Shown: piece by piece, positions 54,101 to 61,736 of the stretch
Position numbering within the stretch: position 1 is the stretch's first letter
How the letters are laid out: each line of letters opens with the position of its first letter
Source of the DNA: a virus
Length of the DNA: 64,000 nt
IMG/VR virus record: IMGVR_UViG_3300017782_000002
Location: 55,817-119,816 of that record
Strand: one strand, 5' to 3'
Program-made: the position numbers and the translations under genes
Notes under the pieces: generated by a model
Database searches by the model: none
The model's input: the letters and a program-made list of their open reading frames with translations, nothing else
Told to the model about the DNA's origin: nothing

Positions 54101-55113
54101 ACTATTTACAAGTAACATTATCAAACGGATGTATTTGGACAGGTAGTATTGTAATAACAGAGCCTGGTACAGGAATGTCACTTAGTGCTGTTATAACAGA
54201 TGAGAATCAGTGTACTGATTGTTGTGGAGCAATAGACTTAACAGTTACAGGAGGGTCAGCACCTTACACTTTCCAATGGGATGATCCAGCTGCATCAACA
54301 ACCGAGGATTTATCGTGTGTTTCTGCAGGTGTGTATACAGTAATTGTTACAGATAATGCAGGATGTACTGCAACTGCTACATATACTGTAGGCGTAACCT
54401 ACTATCAGTTAACAATAGGTGTTGCATACGATAATACTACAGGTCAATTTACCACAACAGTTGGTGGAGGTAATCCTCCATACTACTACCAGTGGACTAA
54501 AAATGGAAATCCTTTCTCTTACGCACAAGATCCTTTTAGTGCAGGAAATGGTTACTACTGTGTAACTGTAACAGATTCAGTAGGATGTACTGGAACTACT
54601 TGTTACGATTTATCTAGAGAACCAAGAGGAGAAACAAGTTTTAACTGTCAAACTTACTCACCAACATTAGGTACAACATCATACGGATGTGTATCTGTAG
54701 CAGGAACAGGAGGTACTTACAGCACGCTTGCAGCTTGTCAAGCAGCATGTGAAGTTGAAAGACCTACTAGATATAGATGTCAAGAAGGAACTGGTTGTGT
54801 ATCACACCCTGGTGGAACATATACATCATTATCTGCATGTAATGCTGTCTGCGGTGCTTCTGGACAAAACGATATTAACTATGTTTGTGAAATCTTATGT
54901 AATGATAATGCATCAGGAGAAAGATATAAAACAACTGACGGAAGAGTTGATGTTGACGAAAGAGGTAATCCAGTTAGAGAAGACGCTGGAACTCCAGGTG
55001 GTAAATGTAGAGAAGAAAATTCTGAAACAGACTCTTCTTTAACTAAATACACAAGTTTTGAGCTTTGTAAAGCAGCTTGTCCTTGGTGTAAGGAAGGTAC
55101 TTATAAATACTAA
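51175..55113 (+). CDS. LamG-like plus SprB-repeat fibre/adhesin protein
   Basis: 1,312 residues. Residues ~35-245 look like a LamG/concanavalin-type lectin sandwich (FTVLLAYVPL, then LWDQAGGQNYLKWD, then FVVRR, then ending DKEIWCLDCYN). Residues ~250-1148 hold about ten Ig-like units resembling SprB repeats, with CxGxxxGxI..., GGTPGYTYLW and AGTYTVTVTDDNGC motifs; the cleanest are near residues 750-830 and 1010-1080. Residues ~1149-1312 are Cys-rich with three related modules of the form C...GGTY.sL.aC...C. SprB repeats are known from T9SS-exported gliding adhesins, but here there is no signal peptide or sorting domain, so a virion appendage is more likely. Host-surface or glycan binding is inferred. 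Confidence 0.8.
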   Translation: MSRNSTHINCNQVAGTVNQGIWKNDCDPCATSPFAINNITVWHRFNFGVNNHATPADILANVANAATISQWDDQIGSNDAEQQTLADAPTWYSTDTSHKVTAGNHFDLSSAITYGAAADFTVLLAYVPLINTTPSGQKLWDQAGGQNYLKWDSPTQLTFRLAGLNHVVTGPAIQLTDYTNFVVRRCTNMCQIFIAGVPWGAAFLAAGALTIERLGPDANGYIAAHMQFDRCLTDKEIWCLDCYNSNQSDEENPVTCNIGDFKLACNGDTNGSLTATMFNATGTVTYLWSPGGQTTQTITGQGAGTYTCTLTDSASPANVCTASGVVTEPVALACTVTGVNPQYILNSAGQQILTTGSVSAVATGGYGAGCTLTYAWTRNGSAISNANGGMAAPGNVASFNVTENGVYAVTITDCYGCTTTCNVTITIPNPPSTLDIECCYEAAGCTDEDIKWAIMLDSTATFPCTITASGSTSGTASWSPVTISSLPSSTSIDGSQYDMFSCESSGPWAYGSNAQKLSPGETWTLTVTDSSSPARSQSCSVNIVNPPALTLTSSVTQPTMCEHGGSVSDGDITFNGSGGNPNCNPWTYSITGPNSFSTTNNYVLNAAPGTYTLTVTDACGCSATQNVTLTCPITADMTVTNTDVSCRPVQSELNPNPQIPCDATATFTANPTSVTGYTFEAILMDPSGVVIYNSGQLATFNAATVTGLCIGNYTWTYFATNTTSGLTYQVDSGSFTVAAPPALSATTVANFIHCFGGSTGTIDLTPSGGTPGYTYLWTAGATGTVPAGQSTNQDLTGLVYGIYFCTITDANGCTLTISQSVNGSTCPLTIYGIVPEIPCPGQTTSIKQLYITCGTGPYTYAWVASNGGSLGSNSSTADQLVGIGAGTYTVTVTDDNGCTGTQSWTVVAPSAISGSITGTNVGCKGERSGAAQFDQWADQQFSGASYLWTTDAGFTTPNPYGPSTNSYISSVPAGTYYLQVTLSNGCIWTGSIVITEPGTGMSLSAVITDENQCTDCCGAIDLTVTGGSAPYTFQWDDPAASTTEDLSCVSAGVYTVIVTDNAGCTATATYTVGVTYYQLTIGVAYDNTTGQFTTTVGGGNPPYYYQWTKNGNPFSYAQDPFSAGNGYYCVTVTDSVGCTGTTCYDLSREPRGETSFNCQTYSPTLGTTSYGCVSVAGTGGTYSTLAACQAACEVERPTRYRCQEGTGCVSHPGGTYTSLSACNAVCGASGQNDINYVCEILCNDNASGERYKTTDGRVDVDERGNPVREDAGTPGGKCREENSETDSSLTKYTSFELCKAACPWCKEGTYKY
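51937..54618 (+). repeat. About ten SprB-like Ig repeats
   Basis: Diverged coding repeats of roughly 80-110 residues. Most end in a GTYT(V/C)TVTD...GC(T/S) strand followed by a short Pro- or Ser-containing linker. Divergence is high, with no DNA-level identity between neighbours. Repeat borders are approximate. Confidence 0.7.
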
Positions 55114-55131
55114 TATTGAATATAGGAAACT

Positions 55132-55428
55132 ATGGAAAAAGATATTAACCAAGAATTCATGCTTATGAAGTTAAAGATTGAGACGTTAGAGGAGAAGATA
55201 GATCACGTCAATGCAAAGTTGGGCGTCATAACAGAACATTTGCTGAATCCAGATCAAGGGTTTGTATCTAGAGTAAATAGAAATACTCAATTTAGAGAAG
55301 ACATAGGGCCTCTAGTAAAAGACATGTATGAAATAAGAAGATGGAAAAGTCAGGTGTCTAGAGTTCTTTGGATTATTGCAACAGGTATTATACTTGGACT
55401 AGTGGGATTATTATTTATGTTAAAATAA
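55132..55428 (+). CDS. XhlA-like membrane protein, holin candidate
   Basis: 98 residues. An N-terminal helix or coiled coil (residues 5-35, LKIETLEEKIDHVNAKLG) is followed by a charged middle and one C-terminal membrane helix (VLWIIATGIILGLVGLLF, ~79-96) ending in Lys. This matches the XhlA/hemolysin-like plan found beside phage holins and lysins. It is two genes ahead of the M15 endolysin, so a lysis role is plausible. It starts in an AACTATG context. Confidence 0.6.
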   Translation: MEKDINQEFMLMKLKIETLEEKIDHVNAKLGVITEHLLNPDQGFVSRVNRNTQFREDIGPLVKDMYEIRRWKSQVSRVLWIIATGIILGLVGLLFMLK

Positions 55429-55433
55429 GTAGC

Positions 55434-55967
55434 ATGGCGTGTTTAAGATTCAAAGAAATACAAACATATGCAGGCAGACTTTCTAAAACTATCTTAACAG
55501 GAGGTACTTCAGAAAGAACTCTACAAATTTTTGACTGCCCAAACAACAGAATTGCAAGAATTGTAAGATCTCACAACTTAGGTTTAGATTTATGGTATAC
55601 TATAGAAAGTGCTGATGGAGCGCAAACTAATTTGCCTGCAAGAACTTGGCATAACGGTCAAGAGTATGTAACAAGTAGTAGCTTTCAAACATCCGGCTCA
55701 GCAATTGTTATGGGTACAGGAGTACCTGCTGCAGGAACTCCTAATGCAATTGGTAATTTTGATGATGCTTGGGCAGCAGATGCTGGTTATGGTTATTCAG
55801 GTAGGGGTCTAGACTTAAGTGGTACATGGTTAGAAGGAGGAGATAAGATATGGGTTCATGATACATTTGATCATGAAGGTGCTACAGGTGTACCAACACA
55901 TCACCCTGCAGGATACCTTATATGTTTAGAAATATTTGATGTAGTAAATAGTGGTTGTCCAATTTAA
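55434..55967 (+). CDS. Hypothetical phage protein in lysis/fibre operon
   Basis: 177 residues from the ATG at 55434, 5 bases after the previous stop; a longer in-frame start at 55368 would run deep into the upstream gene and is rejected. The chain is Gly/Thr/Ser-rich and probably beta-sheet, with WHNGQEY, GYGYSGRGLDLSG and DTFDHEGATG segments and Cys near both ends. There is no signal peptide. It could be a virion surface or fibre-tip protein, but I do not recognise the family. Confidence 0.55.
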   Translation: MACLRFKEIQTYAGRLSKTILTGGTSERTLQIFDCPNNRIARIVRSHNLGLDLWYTIESADGAQTNLPARTWHNGQEYVTSSSFQTSGSAIVMGTGVPAAGTPNAIGNFDDAWAADAGYGYSGRGLDLSGTWLEGGDKIWVHDTFDHEGATGVPTHHPAGYLICLEIFDVVNSGCPI

Positions 55968-55976
55968 AAATAGATT

Positions 55977-56450
55977 ATGAAAAAGATTAGTGAACACATT
56001 AGTTACAAAGAAGCAATAACAAGTGCTACAGCTTTGAGAAGAGGTTTAGATAATACTCCTGGTCCTGAGCAATTAAAATGCATGCAAGAAATTGGTAGAG
56101 ATCTTTTTGAACCTCTTAGAGAGTGGGTTGAAGGTCCTATAAAAATAACTAGTATGTTTAGGGGAGAGCCTGTAAATACAGCTATAGGAGGTTCTAAAAA
56201 TTCACAGCATATGAAAGGTCAAGCTTTAGATTTGGATGATACATTTGGGTATAAAACAAATGCAGAGATGTATCACTATATAAAAGATAATTTAATATTT
56301 GATCAACTAATATGGGAGTTTGGAGATGATAATAATCCTAATTGGATACATGTAAGTTATGTAACTCATAGACCTAATAGAAAGAAGTGTACAGTTGCAC
56401 TAAAGAAAAACGGAAAGACAGTATATGAACATAGACCTATAGAGAAATAA
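55977..56450 (+). CDS. M15-family peptidase, endolysin
   Basis: 157 residues, the usual size of a single-domain phage M15_3 endolysin. The zinc site is complete: H78 in SQHMKGQALDLD, D85 in the same motif, and H125 in WIHVSY, with an upstream ITSMFRG strand. Such enzymes cut D-Ala-containing peptide cross-links of peptidoglycan. There is no signal peptide, so release would need a holin. The gene overlaps the next membrane gene (TAATGG), and the neighbours 55132 and 56450 are membrane proteins, which supports a lysis cassette. Confidence 0.88.
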   Translation: MKKISEHISYKEAITSATALRRGLDNTPGPEQLKCMQEIGRDLFEPLREWVEGPIKITSMFRGEPVNTAIGGSKNSQHMKGQALDLDDTFGYKTNAEMYHYIKDNLIFDQLIWEFGDDNNPNWIHVSYVTHRPNRKKCTVALKKNGKTVYEHRPIEK

Positions 56451-56734
56451 TGGCAAAGGAATTAAACGAAGACACTAGCTTTAAAATAAGTCTTAAAACA
56501 CTAGCAGGAATAGCGGTTTTAATTTTTACTATAGTGGGTATGTGGTTTGCACTTCAAGCTGATATAGAAGAAGCAAAGCAATTACCAGAACCACCACCAG
56601 CTCCAGTATCAAGAATGGAATTTGATATGAAAGATAAAAACATAAGATTGTCAATTGAAAACACAGAAAAAGCTGTTGATGAAATGAAAGTTGACCTAAG
56701 AAGAATGGAAGATAAAATAGATAAATTAAGATAA
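56450..56734 (+). CDS. Membrane-anchored coiled-coil protein, lysis candidate
   Basis: 94 residues. One membrane helix near the N-terminus (~19-35, GIAVLIFTIVGMWFALQ) is followed by a Pro-rich hinge (PEPPPAPV) and a charged coiled coil to the end (IENTEKAVDEMKVDLRRME...). This topology resembles inner-membrane spanins or tail-anchored holin partners. It overlaps the endolysin stop by one base (TAATGG), which supports a lysis role. No lipobox partner was found overlapping it, so an i-spanin call is tentative. Confidence 0.6.
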   Translation: MAKELNEDTSFKISLKTLAGIAVLIFTIVGMWFALQADIEEAKQLPEPPPAPVSRMEFDMKDKNIRLSIENTEKAVDEMKVDLRRMEDKIDKLR

Positions 56735-56756
56735 TAACTAATAAAGACTAAAAATT

Positions 56757-56828
56757 ATGACTAAATGTGCATGCGGTAAAACAAAAGCTGAGGACGGTTC
56801 ATGTGACGGTTCACACAAAGAATGCTAG
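56757..56828 (+). CDS. 23-residue CDGSH-type iron-sulfur micro-protein
   Basis: The encoded peptide has C4-A-C6-G-K-T...G-S-C16-D-G-S-H20, the three-Cys/one-His ligand set of CDGSH [2Fe-2S] proteins, ending in another Cys (C23). Known mini-CDGSH proteins of Bacteroidota have one residue fewer between the second and third Cys and usually a Pro; here the spacer reads GKTKAEDGS. CDGSH clusters serve redox or iron-sulfur transfer. Its start has an AAATTATG context, 22 bases after the upstream stop. It is only 2 bases from the next small gene, so it fits the operon. The size is extreme, and a working cluster would need a dimer. Confidence 0.7.
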   Translation: MTKCACGKTKAEDGSCDGSHKEC

Positions 56829-56830
56829 AA

Positions 56831-56968
56831 ATGGCAAAAAAAAGAAAACTAAATAGTAAGAACCCTAAGTATATGGATCAGTCTCAGTTGAATGAGAAAC
56901 CCATAAAGAAAAAAGTATTGTATACTGAAATTAAAGGGGTTAAAGTTTATGGAATTTGGTATGAATAA
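56831..56968 (+). CDS. 45-residue basic hypothetical protein
   Basis: Starts MAKKRKLNSKNPKY and ends KGVKVYGIWYE. It is Lys-rich at the front and aromatic at the end, with no membrane helix and no known family. It fits between the CDGSH peptide (2-base gap) and the exported thioredoxin-like gene, overlapping the latter's preferred start by 8 bases. The tight packing on both sides is the main evidence that it is real. Confidence 0.55.
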   Translation: MAKKRKLNSKNPKYMDQSQLNEKPIKKKVLYTEIKGVKVYGIWYE

Positions 56969-57320
56969 AATTAGTATAGCTTGGAAAATATTTATTGGAT
57001 ATATTCTGATATTAATATTTATGGTTGTTAGCTCAGAAGCTACAGGTCAAATTGTAGTTACACATTTTAATGCTGAGTGGAATGATCCAAACAAAGTTTC
57101 TTACATTGGTAAGCTAACAGATTGTGAGATAGTATATGTTGATATAGCTAAATCACCTAAACTACAAACTAAACATGAAATAGTAGTTGTACCTACTGTT
57201 ATTGTATTTAAAGACGGTGAAGAGATGAAAAGATTTCAAGCTGATATATCATTTAGTATGAAAGCAACTAGAAAAGATATGCAAGAAATAATTGATGAAT
57301 TAATAATGAGTGATTTTTAA
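56961..57320 (+). CDS. Exported thioredoxin-fold protein lacking the CxxC
   Basis: 119 residues from the ATG at 56961; an ATG at 56949 would add four residues. An N-terminal signal or anchor (KIFIGYILILIFMVVSS, then EATGQ) is followed by a thioredoxin-like pattern: VVTHFNAEWND where WCxxC would be, a YVDIAKSP strand, and VVPTVIVFKDGEE with the conserved cis-Pro. The active-site Cys pair is replaced by N-D-P-N, so it cannot act as a dithiol oxidoreductase. It may bind or hold a periplasmic partner. It overlaps the next gene by one base (TAATG) and precedes other exported phage proteins. Confidence 0.75.
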   Translation: MNKISIAWKIFIGYILILIFMVVSSEATGQIVVTHFNAEWNDPNKVSYIGKLTDCEIVYVDIAKSPKLQTKHEIVVVPTVIVFKDGEEMKRFQADISFSMKATRKDMQEIIDELIMSDF

Positions 57321-57667
57321 TGTATACTTATAAAGCAAAATTAGACAGAGTAGTAGATGGTGATACCATTGATGCTCACATAAACTTAGGTTTTGATATT
57401 ACTATTCATAAAAGAATAAGATTAGCTGGTATTGATACACCAGAATCTAGAACAAGAGATCTTGAAGAAAAAGCTAGAGGTTTAGCTTCTAAAGATAGGC
57501 TAGTAGAACTGCTAGGAGAAGGAAACTTTGTTTTAGAAAGCAAAGAAGTAGGAAAATACGGAAGAGTATTAGGTACACTACATGTAGAAGATGTTAACGT
57601 AAATCAAACCCTGGTAGAGGAAGGCTTTGCTGTAGAATATTGGGGAGGAAAAAAGAACAAAAAATAA
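57320..57667 (+). CDS. Staphylococcal-nuclease-like (thermonuclease) protein
   Basis: 115 residues, a single SNase domain. Motifs are VDGDT (D13, D15), RLAGIDTPES (R34, D39, E42) and KYGRVLG (R82), giving the calcium ligands and the Arg/Glu/Arg catalytic set. It hydrolyses DNA or RNA phosphodiester bonds. No signal peptide is visible, so cytoplasmic action on host nucleic acid is possible, although its neighbours are exported. It ends one base before the T9SS-cargo gene and is clearly co-transcribed. Confidence 0.88.
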   Translation: MYTYKAKLDRVVDGDTIDAHINLGFDITIHKRIRLAGIDTPESRTRDLEEKARGLASKDRLVELLGEGNFVLESKEVGKYGRVLGTLHVEDVNVNQTLVEEGFAVEYWGGKKNKK

Positions 57668-57668
57668 A

Positions 57669-60600
57669 ATGAGAAAACTATTATTTATATTATTAGCAAC
57701 TATAATATCTTGTGTAGCACCAAAAAAATGTTGCTCACAAAATTCTTGGGTAAACTATCAAGTACAATATGATTTTTATGCACCATCAGAATCTAATTTC
57801 TTTATGGTATCTAATGCTAATGGTGATACAGCAATGTTTCATCAACCTACTACTCCTTATGAAACATTAGACACTACAATATTTATAGATTCAGGTTCTT
57901 ACACAGTTACATTAACAGACAGTTACGGAGATGGTTGGATTTCACAACAACCTGCTTTCTTTAGAATGCGTAACTTGTGTCAAGGTATGATAATTAATTG
58001 GGACCCAGTGTTAGGTTCTTTTTTTCTTAGAGATACTACTGTAAACATATTACCTTGTGCCCCACCTGTTTATGGTTGTATGGATCCGCTAGCATTAAAT
58101 TTTGATTCAAATGCTACAATTGATGATGGCTCTTGTATATATCCTCCATGTAATGGTGTTATTAATGACACTGCATTTCAAATGTGTTGGGGTAGTCAAG
58201 CAGCCATTTCTTTTGCATGGGAAACAACTAGCAATAACAATTGTGATGTAGTTAAATTATATTACGGTAGTGAAAGCGGTTATAGTATTACTGTCCCTGG
58301 ACTTTGGCCATCAGGTGGCTGGAGAGATTGGGCTACTGCTGCTGGCCCTGGTCAAATGCCTCCTAACTGGACTGAAGAACATTATTTAGTATTAGAATTT
58401 GCTGACGGTTCTTTAGCAGATACAATGTTTTTTACACCGTATGCTTGTATACCTGGGTGTACAGATCCAACACAACCATCATATAATCCTTGGGCTACTA
58501 TAGACGATGGGTCTTGTTCAGGTACTATATGTGATACAGCAACAGAATATCAAATAACAATGGAGCTTACACTTGACAATTGGCCAGGTGAAACATCATG
58601 GTTAATGAATAGTGGTGGTGTAATAGACAGTGCTATTATAGGTACATATAACTTTAATGATATTGGTCAAACTTTTACATACAATTTTTGTATAGATCAA
58701 GGTGCTGGATTTGAATTAATACTTAATGATTCATACGGAGACGGTTTAGCCGGTTCTACTTCTGGAGGTTCTTTAGATGGTAATGTAGTTATATATGATT
58801 GTAATGGAGATACTATATGGATGCTACCTGATCCTGATTTTGGTTATACTGCTTATTCATCTCCTCTTAATGGCGTACCGTGTAATATAACACCTCCTGT
58901 CTATGGTTGTACAGATGATGATTATGTAGAGTATAATTCTTTAGCAACCGTTGATGACGGTTCATGTTCAACATTACATATTTATGGTTGTACTGACCCA
59001 GCTGCATTTAACTACGACCCTAATGCAACAATACTAGATTTAGTTCCTGATTGTAATTATAGATTAATCTTAGAAGATGACGCTGGAGATGGTTGGGGTA
59101 ATTCTTATTTAGGTATAACACAAGGCCCTATGAGTTGGACTTATACAATAGGTCCTGGTATATATAGTGATACCTTTAATATAATATTAGATTCTGATGT
59201 TCCTGTAAATGTATATTACTTTGAAATAGGAGGACCACAAACTCCACCTGAAGAAGTTCAATTCCAAACATGGCATAATTCTTTTAAATTAATAAATGTT
59301 TATGATGATGTACTATTAGAAGAAGGAACAAATCCTTTTGCTAACAACGGACAAGGAGCACTGCAAGCTTTTGATAGTCCTTTCTGGAACAAATATACAG
59401 CAGTACCAAATTGTGGTGATTACTGCATACCAACAATTTTAGGATGTTTAGACGCAACAGCATTTAATTATATACAACCTGTGGGTGATTCATTAATAGA
59501 TGTAAATACTAGTGATGGATCATGTATGCCTGTACTACTAGGATGCACAAACCCAATTGCATTTAACTATGACTCTTTAGCAAACACAGACGATGGATCA
59601 TGTGTAGCTGAAGTAATAGGATGTATGGATACTGCAGCATTTAATTTTAACCCAGCTGCAAACACAAATGATCCAGCATCATGTATTCCTGTAATATATG
59701 GTTGTATGGATGATACACAATTTAATTACAACCCAGCTGCTAATACAGATGACGGATCTTGTATACCTGTAATCTTTGGATGTACTGACGCATTAGCTTT
59801 TAATTATGACAGCTTGGCTAATACAAACAATAATTCATGTATTCCATTTATATATGGCTGCACCAATCCTGCAGCTCTAAACTATGATCCATTAGCAAAC
59901 ACTGATGATTCAACATGTATAGGGATCATATACGGTTGTACTGATATTACAATGCACAACTATAATCCTTTAGCTAATACTGACAACGGATCATGTATAC
60001 CGTTTATATATGGGTGTACAGATTCAACACAGTTTAATTATGACCCTACAGCAAACACTAACAACGGTACTTGTGTACCATTTATATACGGCTGTACTGA
60101 TCCAAGCGCATTAAATTATGACCCCTTTGCTAATACAGATGATTTTAGCTGTGTTTTACCTATCTATGGGTGTATGGACAGTACAGCCTTTAATTACGAT
60201 CCACTAGCTAATGTGGATAATGGATCTTGTCTGCCAATAATATATGGTTGTACAAATCCTATAGCTTTAAATTACTGTGATACTTGTAACACAGATGACT
60301 TTAGCTGCATACTTCCTATATATGGATGTACAGACAGCACTATGTATAACTATAATCCTCTAGCCAATGTTGACAATAATTCTTGTATACCTTTCATTTA
60401 TGGGTGCACTGACCCTACTATGCTTAACTACAACCCATCCGCTAATACGGAAGACTTTAGTTGTATCTCTTTCATTTACGGTTGTATGGATAGTACTGCT
60501 ATTAACTATGATCCGTTGGCTAATACTGAAAATGGTTCTTGTATTGAAGCAATTGTCGGATGCATGGATCCAAATGCGTGGAACTTTAACCCAGAAGCAA

Positions 60601-61022
60601 ATGTAATATTAGGACATGATTCATTAGGTTGTTTATATGCAGCTAACTGTACTGCAACAGAACCTGGAGAACCATACTTTTTAAATGATGGTTGTTATGC
60701 TTGGGTTATAGATGTAGATGATTATTGTTGTAACAATGAGTGGGATGACATATGTCAAGCTACATACAATTATTGTTCTGATGGTTGGACAGGACCACAA
60801 CCTCCTGCTAGAATTGCTGGAGAAGATATATTTTTATATCCAAATCCAACTAAAGGTCTGTTAAATATTAGTAAAGAAGCAGACATTGAAGTGTATAATC
60901 CTTTAGGTCAAATGATAATAAAGAGAGAAAATATCACTATATTAGATATGAGCACCTTAACTAAAGGTATTTACACCATTAAAATAAATAAATTAATAAC
61001 AAAACAAATAATTAAAAATTAG
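57669..61022 (+). CDS. Phage-encoded T9SS-secreted repeat protein
   Basis: 1,117 residues. The N-terminus is a signal peptide (KLLFILLATIISC, then CCSQ|N); a lipobox-like IISC is also present, so lipoprotein processing cannot be excluded. Residues ~25-130, ~160-260, ~285-410 and ~450-580 are beta-domain-like. GC(T/M)D...DDGSC repeats begin at residue 136 and form a regular 26-residue tandem array from 625 to about 989; I count 19 units in all. The last 69 residues match a type A T9SS C-terminal sorting domain: YPNPTKGLLNI (1057 on), IEVYNPLGQ, LDMSTLTKGIYTIKI, and a Lys-rich end. It would be exported through Sec and then the host T9SS to the cell surface. Function unknown; surface masking or adhesion is inferred. 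Confidence 0.85.
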   Translation: MRKLLFILLATIISCVAPKKCCSQNSWVNYQVQYDFYAPSESNFFMVSNANGDTAMFHQPTTPYETLDTTIFIDSGSYTVTLTDSYGDGWISQQPAFFRMRNLCQGMIINWDPVLGSFFLRDTTVNILPCAPPVYGCMDPLALNFDSNATIDDGSCIYPPCNGVINDTAFQMCWGSQAAISFAWETTSNNNCDVVKLYYGSESGYSITVPGLWPSGGWRDWATAAGPGQMPPNWTEEHYLVLEFADGSLADTMFFTPYACIPGCTDPTQPSYNPWATIDDGSCSGTICDTATEYQITMELTLDNWPGETSWLMNSGGVIDSAIIGTYNFNDIGQTFTYNFCIDQGAGFELILNDSYGDGLAGSTSGGSLDGNVVIYDCNGDTIWMLPDPDFGYTAYSSPLNGVPCNITPPVYGCTDDDYVEYNSLATVDDGSCSTLHIYGCTDPAAFNYDPNATILDLVPDCNYRLILEDDAGDGWGNSYLGITQGPMSWTYTIGPGIYSDTFNIILDSDVPVNVYYFEIGGPQTPPEEVQFQTWHNSFKLINVYDDVLLEEGTNPFANNGQGALQAFDSPFWNKYTAVPNCGDYCIPTILGCLDATAFNYIQPVGDSLIDVNTSDGSCMPVLLGCTNPIAFNYDSLANTDDGSCVAEVIGCMDTAAFNFNPAANTNDPASCIPVIYGCMDDTQFNYNPAANTDDGSCIPVIFGCTDALAFNYDSLANTNNNSCIPFIYGCTNPAALNYDPLANTDDSTCIGIIYGCTDITMHNYNPLANTDNGSCIPFIYGCTDSTQFNYDPTANTNNGTCVPFIYGCTDPSALNYDPFANTDDFSCVLPIYGCMDSTAFNYDPLANVDNGSCLPIIYGCTNPIALNYCDTCNTDDFSCILPIYGCTDSTMYNYNPLANVDNNSCIPFIYGCTDPTMLNYNPSANTEDFSCISFIYGCMDSTAINYDPLANTENGSCIEAIVGCMDPNAWNFNPEANVILGHDSLGCLYAANCTATEPGEPYFLNDGCYAWVIDVDDYCCNNEWDDICQATYNYCSDGWTGPQPPARIAGEDIFLYPNPTKGLLNISKEADIEVYNPLGQMIIKRENITILDMSTLTKGIYTIKINKLITKQIIKN
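59541..60635 (+). repeat. Tandem 78-base coding repeats (14 GCTD units)
   Basis: Fourteen adjacent units of 26 residues (one of 27), each of the form GC(T/M)(D/N)..x.NY(D/N)P.ANT(D/N)(D/N)xSC followed by a hydrophobic linker such as IPFIY. Units are diverged in codons. Five other units lie scattered upstream between 58074 and 59520. The conserved Asp/Asn positions suggest calcium binding, as in thrombospondin type 3-like repeats, but that is an analogy only. Confidence 0.9.
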
Positions 61023-61027
61023 AAACT

Positions 61028-61732
61028 ATGGCAACCTTAAACGCAACGCTCACACTGGCTAGCTCAGATGTGACTACAGATCCATTAAGCTTTACTTTAA
61101 CAAAAGCTTTATCTGTGAAACCACCAAACATTGGTGTATCTAGAGCAGTAGCTCCAATTAATACACCTACAACACTTGTACCAGCTAGTGTTGATAATAA
61201 ATATGCATACGTAAAACACATGTCACTTAAATCTGACGGTACAACTGCTTCTACAAATACAGTAAATATTGCAACTATAGGAGACGGTGCACCTGTTAGA
61301 GAAGTTAGTACAATTACTTTAAATGCTGATTTAGTAGCAAGTAATTCAATAGTAGTAACAGTAGACGGTACAGCTTTATCTGCAATTAATTATGCAACTT
61401 CACATGCAGCTACATTTACCGCAATTGCAACAGCTATTCAAGCAACAGCAGGTGTGTTAACAGCAACAGCAAATGGTAGAGTAATAACCATAACAGGAGC
61501 TAATCCTGGAGATCCTTTTACAATTGCTATGACAATTACTGGAGGAGCTTCTCAACCTTCTTTAGGTGTAACAGAAACTACAGCAGCAAGCGGTGCAGCA
61601 TTTGCTCAATTATCACCAGGTGAATTTGTATTTATACCAGTAAAAGCAGGAGAAGGTTTATCTGCATTAGCTTCAGGTACAGTATCAGCTGATGGTGTAT
61701 TATTAGAATACGCTTACTTTACTAAACAGTAA
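61028..61732 (+). CDS. Beta-rich virion-like protein with Ig-like insert
   Basis: 234 residues, Ala/Thr/Ser/Val-rich, no signal peptide. Residues ~95-180 (ITLNADLVASNSIVVTVDGT, then YATSHAATFTAIATAIQA, then ANGRVITITGANPG) match a module common in phage fibre and capsid-decoration proteins. The flanking parts (SRAVAPINTPTTLVPASVDNKY, then SPGEFVFIPVKAGEGLSA) look like one strand-swapped structural domain interrupted by that module. It starts 5 bases after the T9SS-cargo gene in an AACTATG context. A virion surface role is likely. Confidence 0.6.
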   Translation: MATLNATLTLASSDVTTDPLSFTLTKALSVKPPNIGVSRAVAPINTPTTLVPASVDNKYAYVKHMSLKSDGTTASTNTVNIATIGDGAPVREVSTITLNADLVASNSIVVTVDGTALSAINYATSHAATFTAIATAIQATAGVLTATANGRVITITGANPGDPFTIAMTITGGASQPSLGVTETTAASGAAFAQLSPGEFVFIPVKAGEGLSALASGTVSADGVLLEYAYFTKQ

Positions 61733-61736
61733 TAAA

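Noticed and set aside
57669-57760. Lipoprotein signal (IISC) in the T9SS cargo
   Set aside because: Possible by pattern, but T9SS substrates normally use signal peptidase I and a CCSQ|N cleavage site fits; left as a minor alternative.
59541-60635. CRISPR-like array
   Set aside because: The 78-base periodicity is coding, with diverged units and no constant repeat/spacer structure; it encodes the 26-residue GCTD repeats.
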